Both the position numbers and the translations under genes were made by a program. Under the pieces are notes generated by a model. The model was not told the DNA's origin. It saw nothing but the letters and a program-made list of their open reading frames with translations, and did no database searches. From Ganoderma boninense (taxonomy: Eukaryota > Basidiomycota > Agaricomycetes > Polyporales > Polyporaceae), in NCBI GenBank assembly GCA_002900995.3, contig CM035310.1, forward strand, positions 248,001 to 312,000: 64,000 nucleotides of DNA. Direction: 5' to 3'. The first letter of the stretch is position 1, and each line of letters starts with the position of its first letter. Positions 19,643 to 31,792 of this stretch are shown here, piece by piece.

Positions 19643-21859
19643 CTCAGAAGAGGAGAAACGGGGAGAAGGGAGGGCAAGGGAGGGCGAAGGGGGACAGAGA
19701 GCGGGGATTCAGAGTCTTTTCTACACTCATCGGGAAGAGATGCAGACGATCACTGGGTATCCTTCTACTCCTGGGTCTGCGAGACTGTAGCGCATGGATG
19801 AGCTTCGCGGACAGTGTTGATCAGATACAGGTGCTGGGCCGTGGAGGCATCCGAGTACACGCCTGCACGCTGTTTGTCGTTTGAGCAGAGTTTACCCACC
19901 TTCCCGCAGACAGAGCATCAGGCTTCGGACTCACAAGGATGGCCCGTGGGTGTGCCACACTCAGGAACAAGTGCGCAGCACGCTGCGTCGGGGAAGTAAG
20001 TTGTGGTGTTGAGTATGATGGGCCCGGCTTCGCATCAGACATCGCGGGATGACGTGTTCGAGGATGGGATGGTTGCCAGGACCGCTACAGGAAGACGCAG
20101 TGGTCATCACGTCATTCAATACTTACATGGATGATTGAAGATGCGCTCACACCCGGAGGAACGCCATGCCTAGCCAATGGACGTCCGAGTCGTCGGCGCC
20201 GGACTCAATGCGAACCGGTCTACAACTGGCATGTTACTTCATCAGTTTCCTGAGCGCTTTATGTCAAAGGGGGCGGAGAACGTACATTTGTACTGCATGA
20301 TTTTATGGTAAGGACGAGAGACCGGGAGACGCTTGATCGAGCTTGAGCTTGATCGACGAGCTGGGCGCCGTCTCACGGATCGACGGGGACGCTGCTCGAC
20401 GGCTTTGAAGACACCATGAAACTGCTGTACTGTGCGGATTACGCAGGGATGTCGGCAATGCGGGCTTCAGAGAACTTTAGAGGTGGATTTGTTTGCGGTA
20501 CTTACGGTGGGAAGGAAGCTACATCGGCTCAAGCGCTCCAGAGTGATGGCCACGCGTCACAACGCCGGCGTCTAATGTCGCAAGCTGAACTTGAAGCGCT
20601 GCTTTGTACCACCACCTCCAGTTGGCCTACACTCTCCTTCCCTGCCACAGATCGCTGTCGTAGGCATTTCCATTACATCCATATGCATTACGACAGGATG
20701 TGTTTGGCGATATACTCGTGGAGAGCTTTCGTGGACCTACTGCCGGTGAATGTCTCAGCATCCTAGTCGCTGGCAGTTCAATATCTTCAAGATGCTTTCC
20801 CCGCTTTCGTAATTCATAAAATGTACACTGAAGCTCATGGCATTTACTTACATAGGATGCATGGTCGTACGTACTACCTGAGGATCACCTATTCGATCAC
20901 CAAGCCTTCGGGAGTAGAATGGGCAGAAGACTCCCCCCGCGGTGAGGTAAGTCGTCATGGAGAGTTTACGAGACATTGCAAGGGACGCAGATTACTCATG
21001 GATGTGCGCGCTTTCTATAGGCACTCGTGAACTAGCCACCTAAAACCCACTGGGTACCCCAAGAACCTCGTCGTGTGTCATTACTCGTGAGTAGTTACTG
21101 TACCTCTCTTCGTCAGCCATCATTCGAGTGTCTCTCTCAGTCTTAAACTCACTCCGTACAGCGCGGTCTTCTAGAGGCTCGAACCTGCGTCTTAGGATTT
21201 TGGGCTTGCTCATGTGCGCGGGTAAGTCGCACTTTATGAGTCTGTTCATGCATCTGCCCAACAAAACCATCCCCAGATGCAACGGAGGGCACACAGGTTC
21301 CATGGTAAACATCGCCAGGAAAAGCCGTAATATGTGAGCTTTTGCCAGGTCGTTCTTGACATTTGCGGTCTCATGAGGTAGGTCTTGGACGGTCCAGAAC
21401 AGCAAGGGATGTGTAAACGTCAATCCCACAGCCGTTCTAAAGGCGACTCGTATCCGCTGCTAACGAATCGGCCATCGTTGAGCTTCGAGGCCGACTACGG
21501 CGGAGCGCGTCAGCGCCCCTCACACCACCACGGCCAGGCGTTAGCGTCTGCTATGGACGTCATGCACACTTTGGCGTACCCCGCAGTCTATGCGTCCGTG
21601 TTTGCCCCGCCTTATAGGCATTTCGCCCTCTATCTTCCACGCCACAAGAACCTTGCATCGCACCCCCGAGGTATTTAGCAATCAGTGGGACGATTCTCCA
21701 AGTACGACGTTGTCCCTTTGTCCCCAGACGCTCTGTATACAAGGTTCCCCACCACCCGTGGGGCGACGTGCCCGGCGCGATAGCCATCTCGCCCCCGTTT
21801 ATATCCCCCTCGATCCCGTCCCTCTCGCCAAAGCGATCCATCACGATCCCATCCCCACC
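19643..21859. other. Intergenic, no gene I can support
   Basis: Scattered short ORFs (for example 20416-20766 on +) without domains or homologous exon structure. The last 300 bases (tataggca at about 21614, C/T-rich stretches) should include the P450 promoter. Confidence 0.4.
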
Positions 21860-24502
21860 ATGGACGTGAAACTGCCCATCTTCGCCGCTCTGGTGCGTAT
21901 CCTCCCGCCACCCCTCGCTTTCTGCCCAACGCGGACAACCGACAACTAACCACCCACCACCGCCCTCCCACACAGGTCATGCACCAGCTCTCCGCCGCTT
22001 CGAGACCTACACCTTCTCCTTCTACGCCCTCGCCCTCCTCGTGCCCCCGCGCTCCTCGTCGCCCTCCCGCTTCGTGGCCCCACCTCGGTCCCGCGCCCAC
22101 GCCCACCCTTGGTGCGTTCCTGCAGTGCCTCGCGCTCTACCTGGCGACGCTCGGCGCGTCGATCGCCGCGTACCGCCTCTCGCCCTTCCACCCGCTCGCG
22201 CGCTACCCAGGCCCGCTCCCCGGCAAGCTCTCCGGCTTCTGGATGGCGTACGTCAGCACGGGCGGCCGCCAGCAGCACTACCTCAAGGCCCTGCACGACC
22301 GCTACGGCGACGTGCTGCGCATAGGTGCGTTCGCCTGTCGGGCCGCATCAGCAAAAGTGGAAAAGTCCCCTCTGGCAACGTGAGAATTGCCCGAAATACG
22401 AGTTCATGCACCGGATTGCGACGTATGGCACTGCCATGCAATCCTCACAATCCTCGCGATCCTGCCAATCCTCGCGAGATAGTGCGTATATTGCACGGGA
22501 CTTTGAGGGAGGGTATGGCCCTTTTCTGGTTTGCACGATCACGTATAAAACCTCAAATAGTGCATAGTATTTTCGGCATTGTCCTACAACACAATCCGGC
22601 AGGATACTTTTCCACTTTTGCTGATGTCGCTTGCTTTTGCCCGCAAACGTGAACGCTGACGCTCTCTTCGACGGGCAGGCCCGAACACGGTGGTCATCCG
22701 CAAGCCGTCGACCGCGAACACGCTCATCGGCGGCGCCGGGCTGCCGAAGGGACCCCGTACGTCGTCCTCTCTGTGTTCTCGTGTTCTCTATTCTCGTGTT
22801 GTTTTGGGGAACCGACAGAGGCTGACCCCGGGCACGCAGAGCAGCTCGGGCGGTTCCTGTCGGACCGGAACCTTGCGATGATCGCGCTGCAGGACACGGA
22901 GCTGCACATCCAGCGGCGGCGCGCGTGGAACCGCGGCCTGAGCCCCGCCGCGCTCAAGGGGTACGAGGACCAGATCGCGAAGCGCGCGGGCCAGCTTGTC
23001 GCCAAGATCGAGGAGCACGGCGGCGCGGGCGGGGGCGGGGGCGAGGTGCTCCTCGACCATTGGTTCGGGTACTTTACGTGAGTCGCCGCTGCTTTGGCTG
23101 GAGGGCTGCACAGAGAGAGAGAGCGTGGTGTTGACCTGTTCGTGTGTCGTGATTTTTTTTGGGGCAGATACGACTTCATGTCGGACATGGCGTGAGTGTT
23201 TCTTCTTCTTGGTCCGTGGAGCGTGCGCTGATAGCATGCATATACCAGCTTCGGAGGAGGGACTGGCGATATGCTCAGCGGGAAGGGGGACACCAGCTTC
23301 TGGACAGGGCTGGAGAGATCAGCTAGGTAAGGGCGCGTCCACACAAGCTTGAATGCTAGCTAAATGTCACTCTGGTAGAAACGCGACGTTCTTCGGACAC
23401 GTGCCGTGGTTCGGGGTCATGCTCGGCCGCGTCCCCTTCCTCATGTCGGGCAGCAAGGACTTCCTCGGAAAATGCAAGGACAGCGCCGCGCACCGCCTCC
23501 AGCGCGGGTCCGTCACCCGCGACCTGTTCCACTACCTCGTGAGTCCGCCCAGACGAGGCACGCGTCTCGTGCTAAAACCTCTGCAGAACCACGAAGACGT
23601 GCAGGACTCGAAGCGTCCTCGGCCGCCCTTCCAGCAGCTCGTCAGCGACGGGATCCTCGCGATGGTCGCCGGCTCGGACACGGTCGCGAGCACGCTCACG
23701 AGCCTCTTCGCATGCCTCTTCGCCCACCCCGAGGTGCACGAGAAGCTGCAGGAGGAGGTCGACAAGTACTATCCTCCCGGCGAAGCGCTCCACACCAAGC
23801 ACCACCGAGACATGCACTACCTGACCGGCGTGATGTAAGGAACCGGGGCTCCGTCCGCACACTTCGCGCACAATCGCTGACCTCTTTCCCCGCCCATACA
23901 GCAACGAGGCGCTTCGTATCTTCCCGGCCGTGCCCAACTGCACCCAGCGCCAGGTGCCCAAGACGGGCGACGGCATCACGGTGGACGGAGTGTAGGTCCT
24001 TTCCCTTGTATGCAGCGGAGACCGAGACTGACACGCGCCGCCCATCCCTCCTAGGTACCTCCCGCCAGGCACGGCGTTCTGGATGAACGCGTACTCGATG
24101 CACACGGACGCGCACAACTTCTCGCCTTCCCCCACCGCCTTCCTGCCCGAGCGCTGGCTGCCACCCGCCGACGCGCGCGCGCTGTGCCACGGGCCCGGGT
24201 ACGTGCACAACGAGGCGGCGTTCATGCCGTTCTCGATCGGGCCGATGAACTGCGTGGGGAAGGCGCTCGCGATGCAGGAGATGCGCACCGTCGTGTGTGC
24301 GGTCCTCCAGCGCGTGCGCCTGCGCCCCGTCGAGGGCTGGCGGCTCGAGGACTATGACCGGGGCTTCAAGGACTACTTCGTCACCGTGCGCGGGGAGCTG
24401 CCCGCGCTGGTGGAGGTGCGCGCTGGGCGGGGTGAGTCGCGGGGAAGGGCGGGGCGGCGGGTTCTGTGGCCTGCCAGTGGTGGATCGATGTGGCGTGGAT
24501 AG
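21860..24502 (+). CDS. Cytochrome P450 monooxygenase, multi-exon
   Basis: ATG 21860 opens a 33-nt exon (MDVKLPIFAAL). Recognisable exons then give FLQCLALYLATLGAS (membrane anchor region), YRLSPFHPLARYPGPLPGKLSG (proline-rich hinge), HDRYGDVLRIG, PNTVVIRKPSTANTLIGGAGLPKGP, LSDRNLAMIALQDTELHIQRRRAW (C-helix region), YDFMSDMA, and AGSDTVAST (I-helix oxygen-binding motif). They continue with NEALRIFP (ExxR), LPERW, and FSIGPMNCVGKALA (heme-binding loop with the Cys ligand). The stop is TAG 24500-24502. The product should be an ER-anchored heme-thiolate oxygenase; its substrate is not readable. A 281-bp CATCAG element sits in one intron (22346-22626). The N-terminal exon around 21976-22110 is unclear: another frame gives a more P450-like RFETYTFSFYALALLVPP, so there may be small errors or frameshifts there. 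Not assigned to a CYP family. Confidence 0.85.
22346..22626. mobile_element. CATCAG-family MITE-like element in a P450 intron
   Basis: 281 bp with perfect 21-bp terminal inverted repeats beginning CATCAGCAAAAGTGG. No coding capacity. Flanking dinucleotides are CG on the left and TC on the right, so the 2-bp duplication seen at the other copies is not preserved here. It lies wholly between the donor after DVLRIG and the acceptor before PNTVV, so the mature mRNA should be unaffected. Confidence 0.85.
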
Positions 24503-24548
24503 ATGTATGTTACTATGTATTCGCAAACACACCGTTAGATAAGGAAGG

Positions 24549-25683
24549 ATTAGGTTCGGAGCAAGCCCCTTGCTCCGGCGCTTGCTTCGCAGCGCACCTT
24601 CGCCAGAAGGGGCTTGTTCCAAAGTACGCTAAACAGGCAGGACGTTGAGCTCCCTCGCGTTCTTCCACTTCCGCCCCAATCGTTTAGCATTTGGTGTATA
24701 GTCTGTAGATAATATGATGGAGAGTATGCCCAATTTTTTATTTATTTGTTGGATGCCAATTTACCAAGATATGGAGCGTCGGGTTTGCGTCACGGCCATC
24801 AGGATTGGACATGTGGCAAGCAGCATGTAGGGAGAAGGAGGATCCAATTTTTTGAGATTTGGCGCATATTTGGCAATATAAAAGGCCCTGCACCTTTGCG
24901 TACTCAACCATAGCCGTCTACTACTTACTTGGAGTGGTGAGTGGGCGGGCGGGTCGTTCGTGACCAGACAATAACGATGAGTGACAGTGTGTGCCACATT
25001 CACCCTTGTTCTCTCGGGCAGAAGGCAGGTAGTCCCAACCATGTATCTGGAGGCAGAAATCAGAGACTCGAACATCTAAATATGAACCAGGCATAACAAC
25101 AGGTAAGTACTTGTGATGCCAGAGCTACCAGTCATTGAACTGAAGCATATATTCGGAGAATAGAGTAAATGGCGCCGGGTCGCGCGCGGAGCATCTCCCG
25201 CACGCGAGCGACACCGCGTTGCCTCGCGCGACCGCGCGCGCACCTCACTTTATGGGCGCTTCCAGATTCTCCAACCGTAGCGGAGGTTGCCAATTGTTCA
25301 GGACATTGCTGATGCCTCTATAAATCGACGTGGTACATATTACTGCATATTTACACCATCTCATGCAGTTCGTTACGAGGGAGGATCAGTCTCAATTATC
25401 TTCTCGATTTATTCCACCTGGGTGAAAAACAGGGCGATTTAGCCCTGGTTCAACGCTCCAGTGAACGGTGTCTAGCTGGCGCGCAAGTCTCGATTTTTGC
25501 AAAACTCTATTCTAGCATCGAAAGAAGTATATTCCAGATTTTCAAGGTAAATGGAGGAAATCTGGAGGAGGGGGAAGCTCGCGAACATCCTCACCGATTC
25601 TGGTACTTTGAAGCAAGCCCCTTCTACCAAAGGTCATGCGGAGCACGAAACTTCATTCGGAGAAGGTGGCTTGTTCCGAACCT
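24549..25683. mobile_element. Non-coding DNA element with about 80-bp hairpin-forming terminal inverted repeats
   Basis: The left end reads TTAGGTTCGGAGCAAGCCCC and the right end is its diverged complement. The similarity extends about 80 bp inward and ends in GAAGGGGCTTGTTCCAAAGTA-like motifs. Each terminal arm contains an internal inverted copy of the AAGCCCCTTC motif, so each end can itself fold into a hairpin. AAGGAAGG (8 bp) occurs directly left (24541-24548) and right (25684-25691), consistent with an 8-bp target duplication as made by hAT or KDZ-type transposases. The exact end is ambiguous by two bases. The 1 kb interior has no supported ORF, so the element is non-autonomous. Confidence 0.7.
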
Positions 25684-25718
25684 AAGGAAGGTTATGGTGC
25701 ATGACAGAGCGTGGACAC

Positions 25719-26177
25719 TGTTACGACCGGCTGTCGAGTAAGATCAGGGAGGAGGCTTACGAGACGAGCAAGGGCGTCGACGAGCACTTGTGCAGCGAGA
25801 GCGGAGCAGGGCTCGACAGTCAGGCTGGAGACAAGATGTATTGAGCGAGTAACTAACGAGTGAGAATACAGCGAGGCTTACCTGGAGACAAGAGGTCGAA
25901 ACTGAGGTCTCCAGGTAGCGAAGTACAGGCCTTATATACATGTAATGGACAATGGGAACCGGGGACAATAGGTAACTATGGACACGGGAACCAGTGGAAG
26001 AACAATGGTATGTAGTACAATGACGACGGGAACAATGGGTAAAGGAGTTATTGTACTGCGAGAACAAGGGACGGGTTTGCTAAACAACGGAGGACAATAA
26101 GGACGACACGGGAGGCAAACAGTCCAAAAAGGGAAAGAGAGACGCCGGGGTAGGCGCCGAGCGTGCCGTTCATGACA
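25719..26177 (-). repeat. 3' LTR of the gypsy element
   Basis: 459 bp, same sequence as 31793-32251. Followed on the + strand by accccctcct, the complement of the polypurine tract. Confidence 0.95.
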
Positions 26178-26202
26178 ATACCCCCTCCTAAGGATCGTGT
26201 CC

Positions 26203-28299
26203 TCACGATCGAGTCTTCTTGTTGAGAGGGCCAGGAGCGTCGGGATGTGTCGAATGAAACTTTTGCAGCACTTTTGGCGCATTTGCTAGATCCGACACGT
26301 CTTCCCAGCTATCGTGTTCAGGGCCCCAGCCCTTCCAGTGAACAAGATACTGCAGTTTCTTCCACCGCCCATACTGACGCGACTCTAACACTTCCTCTAC
26401 TTCGTACTCTTCCTCTCCTTCCACTTCAAGAGCTGCGGGTTCAGGGGGATGCCGACCAGGAAGTTGGCTTTCTTTGTGCGGGTGTAGAAGTGTCACATGG
26501 AACACCGGGTGGAGCCCCATGTCTTTGGGGAGCTTGAGCTCATAAGCCAAGTTGCCCACCTTGCGCTTGACAGGGTACGGGCCAGCGTACCGGTCCACCA
26601 GCTTCCGAGAGACTCCTGGGACACGGAAATTCCTCGTGTCGAGCCACACCTTCTGACCCTCCTTGAACTCTGGAGCAGCGGAGACATAGCGATCGTAGTA
26701 CTCCTTCATCCGCTCTGCTGCCAGGGTTAAGGCTGAGGTCGCATCCTTCCTTGCCTGCCGCAACTCCTCTCTTCGTTCATCCGCCGTAGGCACCGTGGTG
26801 GATAGCATCGGAACGTGGAACTGAGGTTCATAGCTGTACATGAGGTAAAACGGCGAGTACCCTGTGGATGAATGTATGCGCGAGTTAAAGCAGTACTCTG
26901 CTGTTGGTAGCCACTTGACCCAATCGTCGCGGCGCCTTGAGCAGTACATCCGTAGGTACGCCTCTATCTCCTGGTTCCATCGCTCCGACTGTCCATCCGT
27001 CTGCGGGTGGTAGGCTGTGGACAACGCGCTTTCTATGTCGAGGCCTTTAAGGATTGCACGGAAGAGCTTGCTAGAGAACTGGGGCCCCCGATCAGAGATG
27101 ATCTTTCGCGGGAGTCCATGTAGACGGAACCATTCTCTAATGAAGTTGTCCGCAGTCCCTTCCGTGTCGATCTCCTCAGTGCATGGAATAAGGTGAATCA
27201 TCTTTCCATGCCGATCAGCAATAAGCTGGAGCGCGTTGTATCCGTCCACCTCTGGCAGTCCAGTGATGAAGTCACAGGTAACTACTTGGCCTGGGCCATC
27301 CGGGATCTCGTTGGGTTGAAGAGGACCATGTGGCTTAGCATGTGAAGTCTTGCCACGGCAACAAGTGTCGCAGGTCTCAATGTAATCCTTAATGAACTTT
27401 GCCATGCCCGGCCACCAGTAGTTCCGTGTAACCAACTCCACCGTCTTTGCCTGGCCAGGGTGTCCAGCAGGCGGGAGGTCGTGGTGAATGCGCACTATCT
27501 CTGCTCGAAGCACGTCGTCTTTGGGGACATAAACTCGGCCGCGGTAGAGCAGCAGGCCTTGTTCTGTGTTCCAGTCCACCAAATCGTTCTGTAGACGTGC
27601 TGGCCCTAGCTTATCGAGCTTGCTGAGTGCCTCTGCGACCTCCTGCTCACGCTCTCCACATTCTCGAATGCGGCGGAGCAGTGCCTTCTCTGGTACCACT
27701 GACATGTGCCCTCTCTTAGCTGCTAGCACTCGGAAGTGATCGGGTTGCAACATGACTCGGTTCAGGTTGTCATCGGCGTCATCCTTCTGGTGATCAGGCC
27801 TGCGCGACAGCGCATCTGCCCTACCGTTGGAGGTGCCCGGCTTGTGTGCAATGACAAAGTCGAACTGCGACAGATAGAGAGCCCATCGTGCCTGCCTGCG
27901 CGTGAGGTTTTGTGCGGCCTTCCAGTACTCGAGGTTCTTGTGGTCCGACTGGATCTCGAACACACTGGGAAGACCCTCGAGGTAGTGGCGCCAGGCCTGC
28001 AGGGCACGGATGATAGTGAGCATCTCCTTGTCATAGATCTCGTAGTTGCGTTCCGCATCGCTCATTGACTCAGAGTGGAAAGCCACGGGGTGCCATTTGC
28101 CGTCCTCCCCCTCCTGAGACAGAACCGCACCGGTAGCATACCCGGATGCATCGACTTCAATGCGGGTTTTGCGGTCTGGGTCGTACATGCTCAGGACAGG
28201 GCTTTCAGTGAAACGACGCTTGAGCTCGTCGAATGCTGATTGCTCTTCGGCACCCCATTGCCAGGGAGCATTACCCGTGAGACGGTCGAGGGTTTGCAT
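26203..28299 (-). pseudogene. Gypsy pol, distal part: RNase H, integrase, chromodomain
   Basis: The frame covers the end of the RT connection, RNase H (IEVDASGYATGAVLSQEGED), and the integrase zinc finger (HHDLPPAGHPGQ..., CDTCCRGK). The integrase core follows with its DDE residues (DFITGLPEVDG; ISDRGPQFSS; HPQTDGQSERWNQ), then the GPY-like region (RKLVDRYAGPYPVKRKVGNLAYELKL). It ends in a C-terminal chromodomain (YEVEEVLESRQYGRWKKLQY, then LVHWKGWGPEHDSWE), which in chromoviruses guides integration to heterochromatin marks. The listed start at 28299 is only where this frame opens. It is the continuation of the RT frame after a one-base shift around 28286-28300. Confidence 0.95.
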
Positions 28300-29264
28300 A
28301 CTGCGCTGAAGTCCTTAATGAACCGCCTGTAGAAATTCGCGAAACCGCGGAACTTCCGTACGTCTGAGGCGTTCTGAGGGACAGGCCATTCTGCGATACC
28401 CCTGACCTTCACTGGGTCCATCTCCACACAGTTCTCCGAGACGAGCACACCTAGGTACTCAACCTTAGGCTGTTCGAATTCGCACTTCTCTGGCTTGCAA
28501 AACAGGTCATGCTCCGCCAGGTGCTTCAGGACCTCACGCACCAAAGTGCGGTGTTCCTCGATGTCGTTGGTAAATATGAGGATGTCGTCGAGGTAGATAG
28601 TGATTTTGCCGAGTATGATGAGGTCCTTGAAGATGTCGTTCATGAGCGCAGAGAATGTACTGGGTGAGTTAGCCAGTCCGAAGTACATCACGTTCGGTTC
28701 GAACAGTCCGCGATTGGTAACAAAGGCAGCCTTCCATTCATCACCGGTCTTAATCCGCACATTGTTGTACCCCCAACGGATGTCAAGCTTTGTAAAGTAC
28801 TTGGCCCTCTTGAGTCGATCCATCAAGTCCGACACCAGCGGCAGCGGGTATCGGTTCTTAATGGTGATGTCGTTCAATCGTCGGTAGTCCTGTACAGGAC
28901 GTAGGCTGCTGTCCTTCTTTTTAACGAAGAAGAACGGTGACGACATCGGTGACTTCGACTCTTGAATATATCCTTTGGCCAAGTTCTCACTAAGAAACTT
29001 GTCAAGCTCGACCTGCTCGCTGGGAGACAGGGGGTACACCTTGGAATGGAACATCCTAGCATCTGGTACGAGTTCTATAGCGTGGTCATAGGGTCCGTGC
29101 TCGGGTAGACGTTCGGACGCCTCTTTCGAGAACACACGCAGATACTCGTGGTACTGGGGAGGTACAATCTCTTCGACAGGACGGACTTCCTTCTTCTGGT
29201 ACTCTTGTTCGGCGAGCTGTTGAGAGTAGGTGTAGCTTGCCGACACGAAGATTTTAGGGGTACC
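28300..29264 (-). pseudogene. Gypsy pol, RT domain
   Basis: Contains the RT core: RPVEEIVPPQYHEYLRVFSK linker, VYPLSPSEQVELDKFLSENL, FFFVKKKDSSLRPVQDYRRL, FTKLDIRWGYNNVRI, and the catalytic YLDD (ITIYLDDILIFTN). It continues with LFCKPEKCEFEQPKVEYLG and ends at GFANFYRRFIKDFSAVCK, where the frame is lost about one base before the distal pol frame takes over. At its start it is in the same frame as the protease but separated from it by TGA 29265-29267. Confidence 0.93.
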
Positions 29265-29930
29265 TCAAAGTCGTCGTCCATCTTCCAGTGCATTGAGAAG
29301 AGACTCCTCAGTGCCATCCCATTCCAGCAGAAAACCTGGTGGTGGAGGCCTATCTTCCTCCTCCTCCTCGACCATTACGGCCGTGCATATCCTTCCCATC
29401 ATCTTTGCCTTCCGCACCCGCCGAGAACCATTGCGCGCCGTAAGCCGTACCTCCGTATCACGCGCTTTGGTCTCAACAGGTTTGGATGCCTTCCGATGAG
29501 CCGGACATGCCTCTGGACATCTCGATAGGCGCAGCGAGCCACGTTCCCAATCTACTTCAGGGTTGTGCTCGCGCAGCCAGTCCAGGCCAATGATCACATC
29601 CTCTTCTCCTATGTCTGTCACCACAAACACCACCTTCTCTCGGTGGTCTCCGATCGCCATATCCAATACGGCGACCTCCGTGATCGTCCCATCACGGTTC
29701 TCAGTACCATCTATGTTGTACAGAGGAATTGGCCTTGCCAACTTCCTCGTCGTAACCTGGTTCTTCTCTATGAACCGTCTATGTAAGAACTTAGTAGTAG
29801 CTCCACTATCTACCATTGCTACTATGTCCTTATGTCGCTGCTTGCCGATTAACTGTACTGGTATATGAAAGTGTTGACCACTGTGATTTACTTCATATAC
29901 AAACGCGGAACTCAGTACAGAAAATCGACT
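29265..29930 (-). pseudogene. Gypsy aspartic protease segment, ending at an in-frame TGA
   Basis: The pepsin-like retroviral protease motif DSGATTKFL lies just after MV at 29816; a second block, DVIIGLDWLREHNPEVDW, is the ILG-type C-terminal motif. The open frame extends upstream of the first ATG to about 29930 (HIPVQLIGKQRHKDIVAMVDSG), so it is read as part of pol after gag and not from its own start. The TGA at 29265-29267 separates it from RT in the same frame; a C to T change of CGA would create it. Confidence 0.85.
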
Positions 29931-29974
29931 ATTACTACAAGAGCCGGCACGCGCAGCGTCCAGTGCGACTCTAA

Positions 29975-30810
29975 TCAGAAACCCTCCTTCTTTTCAGCGG
30001 TTGTAAGGGCCGCGATCTTCTCCTCCATTGCCTTGAGCTGGGCCTGAAGAGCCGCTACTTCCGTGGTCGCAGTGGACGAGGAAGCAGCTTGCTGACTCTT
30101 TAGCTGCGGGCAGTCATACTTACGATGTCCGGGCTGGCCACAGATGTAGCAGTTTCCTGGGAACGGCTTCTTCCCAGTAGCGGCCGCCTTCTCCCCCTTC
30201 TTCTTCCATCCAAACGACTTCGGCCGTTCTTCCTCTCTGGTGACAAGGGCCTGGTCGAGCGACAGCGCCACCTTCTGGATTTTGGTGAGGTCCGAGATGT
30301 CGTGAGCACTGGTGGCGAGGACGTCCCGGAGCCTGGAGGTAGGCCAGAGCGGTAGCGTTCGCGTTTGTCCTCGTCGCCGAAGCCGGTCCGTGCTGCAGCT
30401 GCATTGAACTGCGCCGTGTACTCCTGGACGGTGCCAACCTTGCGGTATGCCTTGCAGAGCTTGACCAGTTCAGCGATGGCAGCCTCCTTGTCGTCGGCTG
30501 CGCAGAAGTGGTCCTTGAAGGCTGTGCTGAACGCGCCGTAGTTCGCCCAAGGACTAGTTCCACCTGCGAGTGTCACAATGTGGGGGCCGGCCCAGGCTGC
30601 TGCTCCTTCCGTGAGCCTACTGAGGATGGTCATCCATACCACATCAGTTGGTGTGCCGACAGCCACCGCTGTGAGGGTGTTGAAGTAGATCTGGGCTGCA
30701 GATACGAAGCGGAGGCCATCCTGGGGGGACTTTCCATCGTAGTCACGTGGGGCGATTTGGGAAAGGAGCTTGGAGGTGTCGAACGGTGGAGCGGGGGCAG
30801 GGGTAGTCAT
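29975..30810 (-). pseudogene. Gypsy gag, with one frameshift
   Basis: The capsid part starts near MTTPAPAPPFDTSKLL and runs through PRDYDGKSPQDGLRFVSAAQ and GTVQEYTAQFNAAAARTGF, typical of agaricomycete gypsy gag. Near 30333 the frame shifts by one base; in the next frame it continues LRDVLATSAHDISDLTKIQK, KSFGWKKKGEKAA and a CCHC knuckle, CYICGQPGHRKYDC, then a coiled-coil tail ending at TGA/TAA 29975. The open frame also extends upstream of 30810 through a Pro/Ser-rich N-terminus, so the true start may lie further toward 31200. Another frame change of the usual kind leads into pol. Confidence 0.88.
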
Positions 30811-31792
30811 GGCGGGTGTGGACGCTCGACTGGGTGCAGCTGATGAAGAGGTTGAGGGTTGTGGAGTGTTGAGGCTGATGGTCTCTTGCTTGGGTTCCTC
30901 CTTTACTTCCGGCTTTTTCTCTGTCTTTGGGAGTTTAGAAGTTGAAGCAATGGGGGTTGCGGGAGTCGAGGTTCGTCGTTGTCCAAGACGCTCTGTGACG
31001 AGTTCGAGAGTCTTGTCGAGGATGGGAGACCCTGTCGGTCGTGCAGGACTGGGGATTCGACTTTGGACACGACTCTGGGGTTGTGAGGTAGGGCGTGAGG
31101 CAGGGCGGGATGAGGGATTCCTGGATGCGATGAGGGCGGCTTGGCGAGCTGGGGGTCGGCTTGGATCTCGAGGTGCAGGTGCTGGTGGGTTTGCGATCTT
31201 CGCACGGATTAGGACTTCCTGTTCTTTGGTGGTGAGGAGTCTAGGGGCGATGCCTTCGCGAGTTTCAAGAGTATCGTCAAATGTGTGTGATCAGTGGGGG
31301 CACGGTTGCTCCTCGCAGTAGTACCAGGCTTGCTTATCTTCGTCCCAGTACTCGTCCTGTACTGCAGTGGGGTGAAATATGTGTCCCCAGGCTTGGCAAG
31401 CCACGTTGAATCTCGCTTCCTTATCCTAGGAATGAAACGGCAGGTGCACGATCCAACACTGTCTGCTCAGCCTCCTCGGCCTATTGCTGTGTCTTAGCCC
31501 AAGGGACACGGGCCCAAGGGTGTTCTGCCTTGGCTTTGTTTCGCCGCCTTTCTCTAGCCTCCCACGCCGTGAGGCGGACCACTTCTGTCAGTACCGGGGT
31601 CTCGTGTTAGGAGCTTTCCGCGTACTGTACCACTAAGAGTGGCAAGCCTCAGGTTGCGCCGAGACCACGTCCGATGGTGTGACTAGAGCGCGCACTACGC
31701 TAGGCCAACACAGAGGATCTAAGTGCGTACCGTACGAGAGGGAAAGAGTGTGGGTGGAGTACGCCGGTGCTCGTGTAGAAGTTTCGACCTAA

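Noticed and set aside
24798..25313. CATCAG at 24798 and CTGATG at 25308 as another CATCAG element
   Set aside because: No similarity between the ends beyond the six bases, no poly-A part, flanking dinucleotides differ, and both lie inside the hairpin-ended element.
25744..26067. The identical 107-residue ORFs at 25744 and 31818 as genes
   Set aside because: They lie inside the two gypsy LTRs and have no domain.
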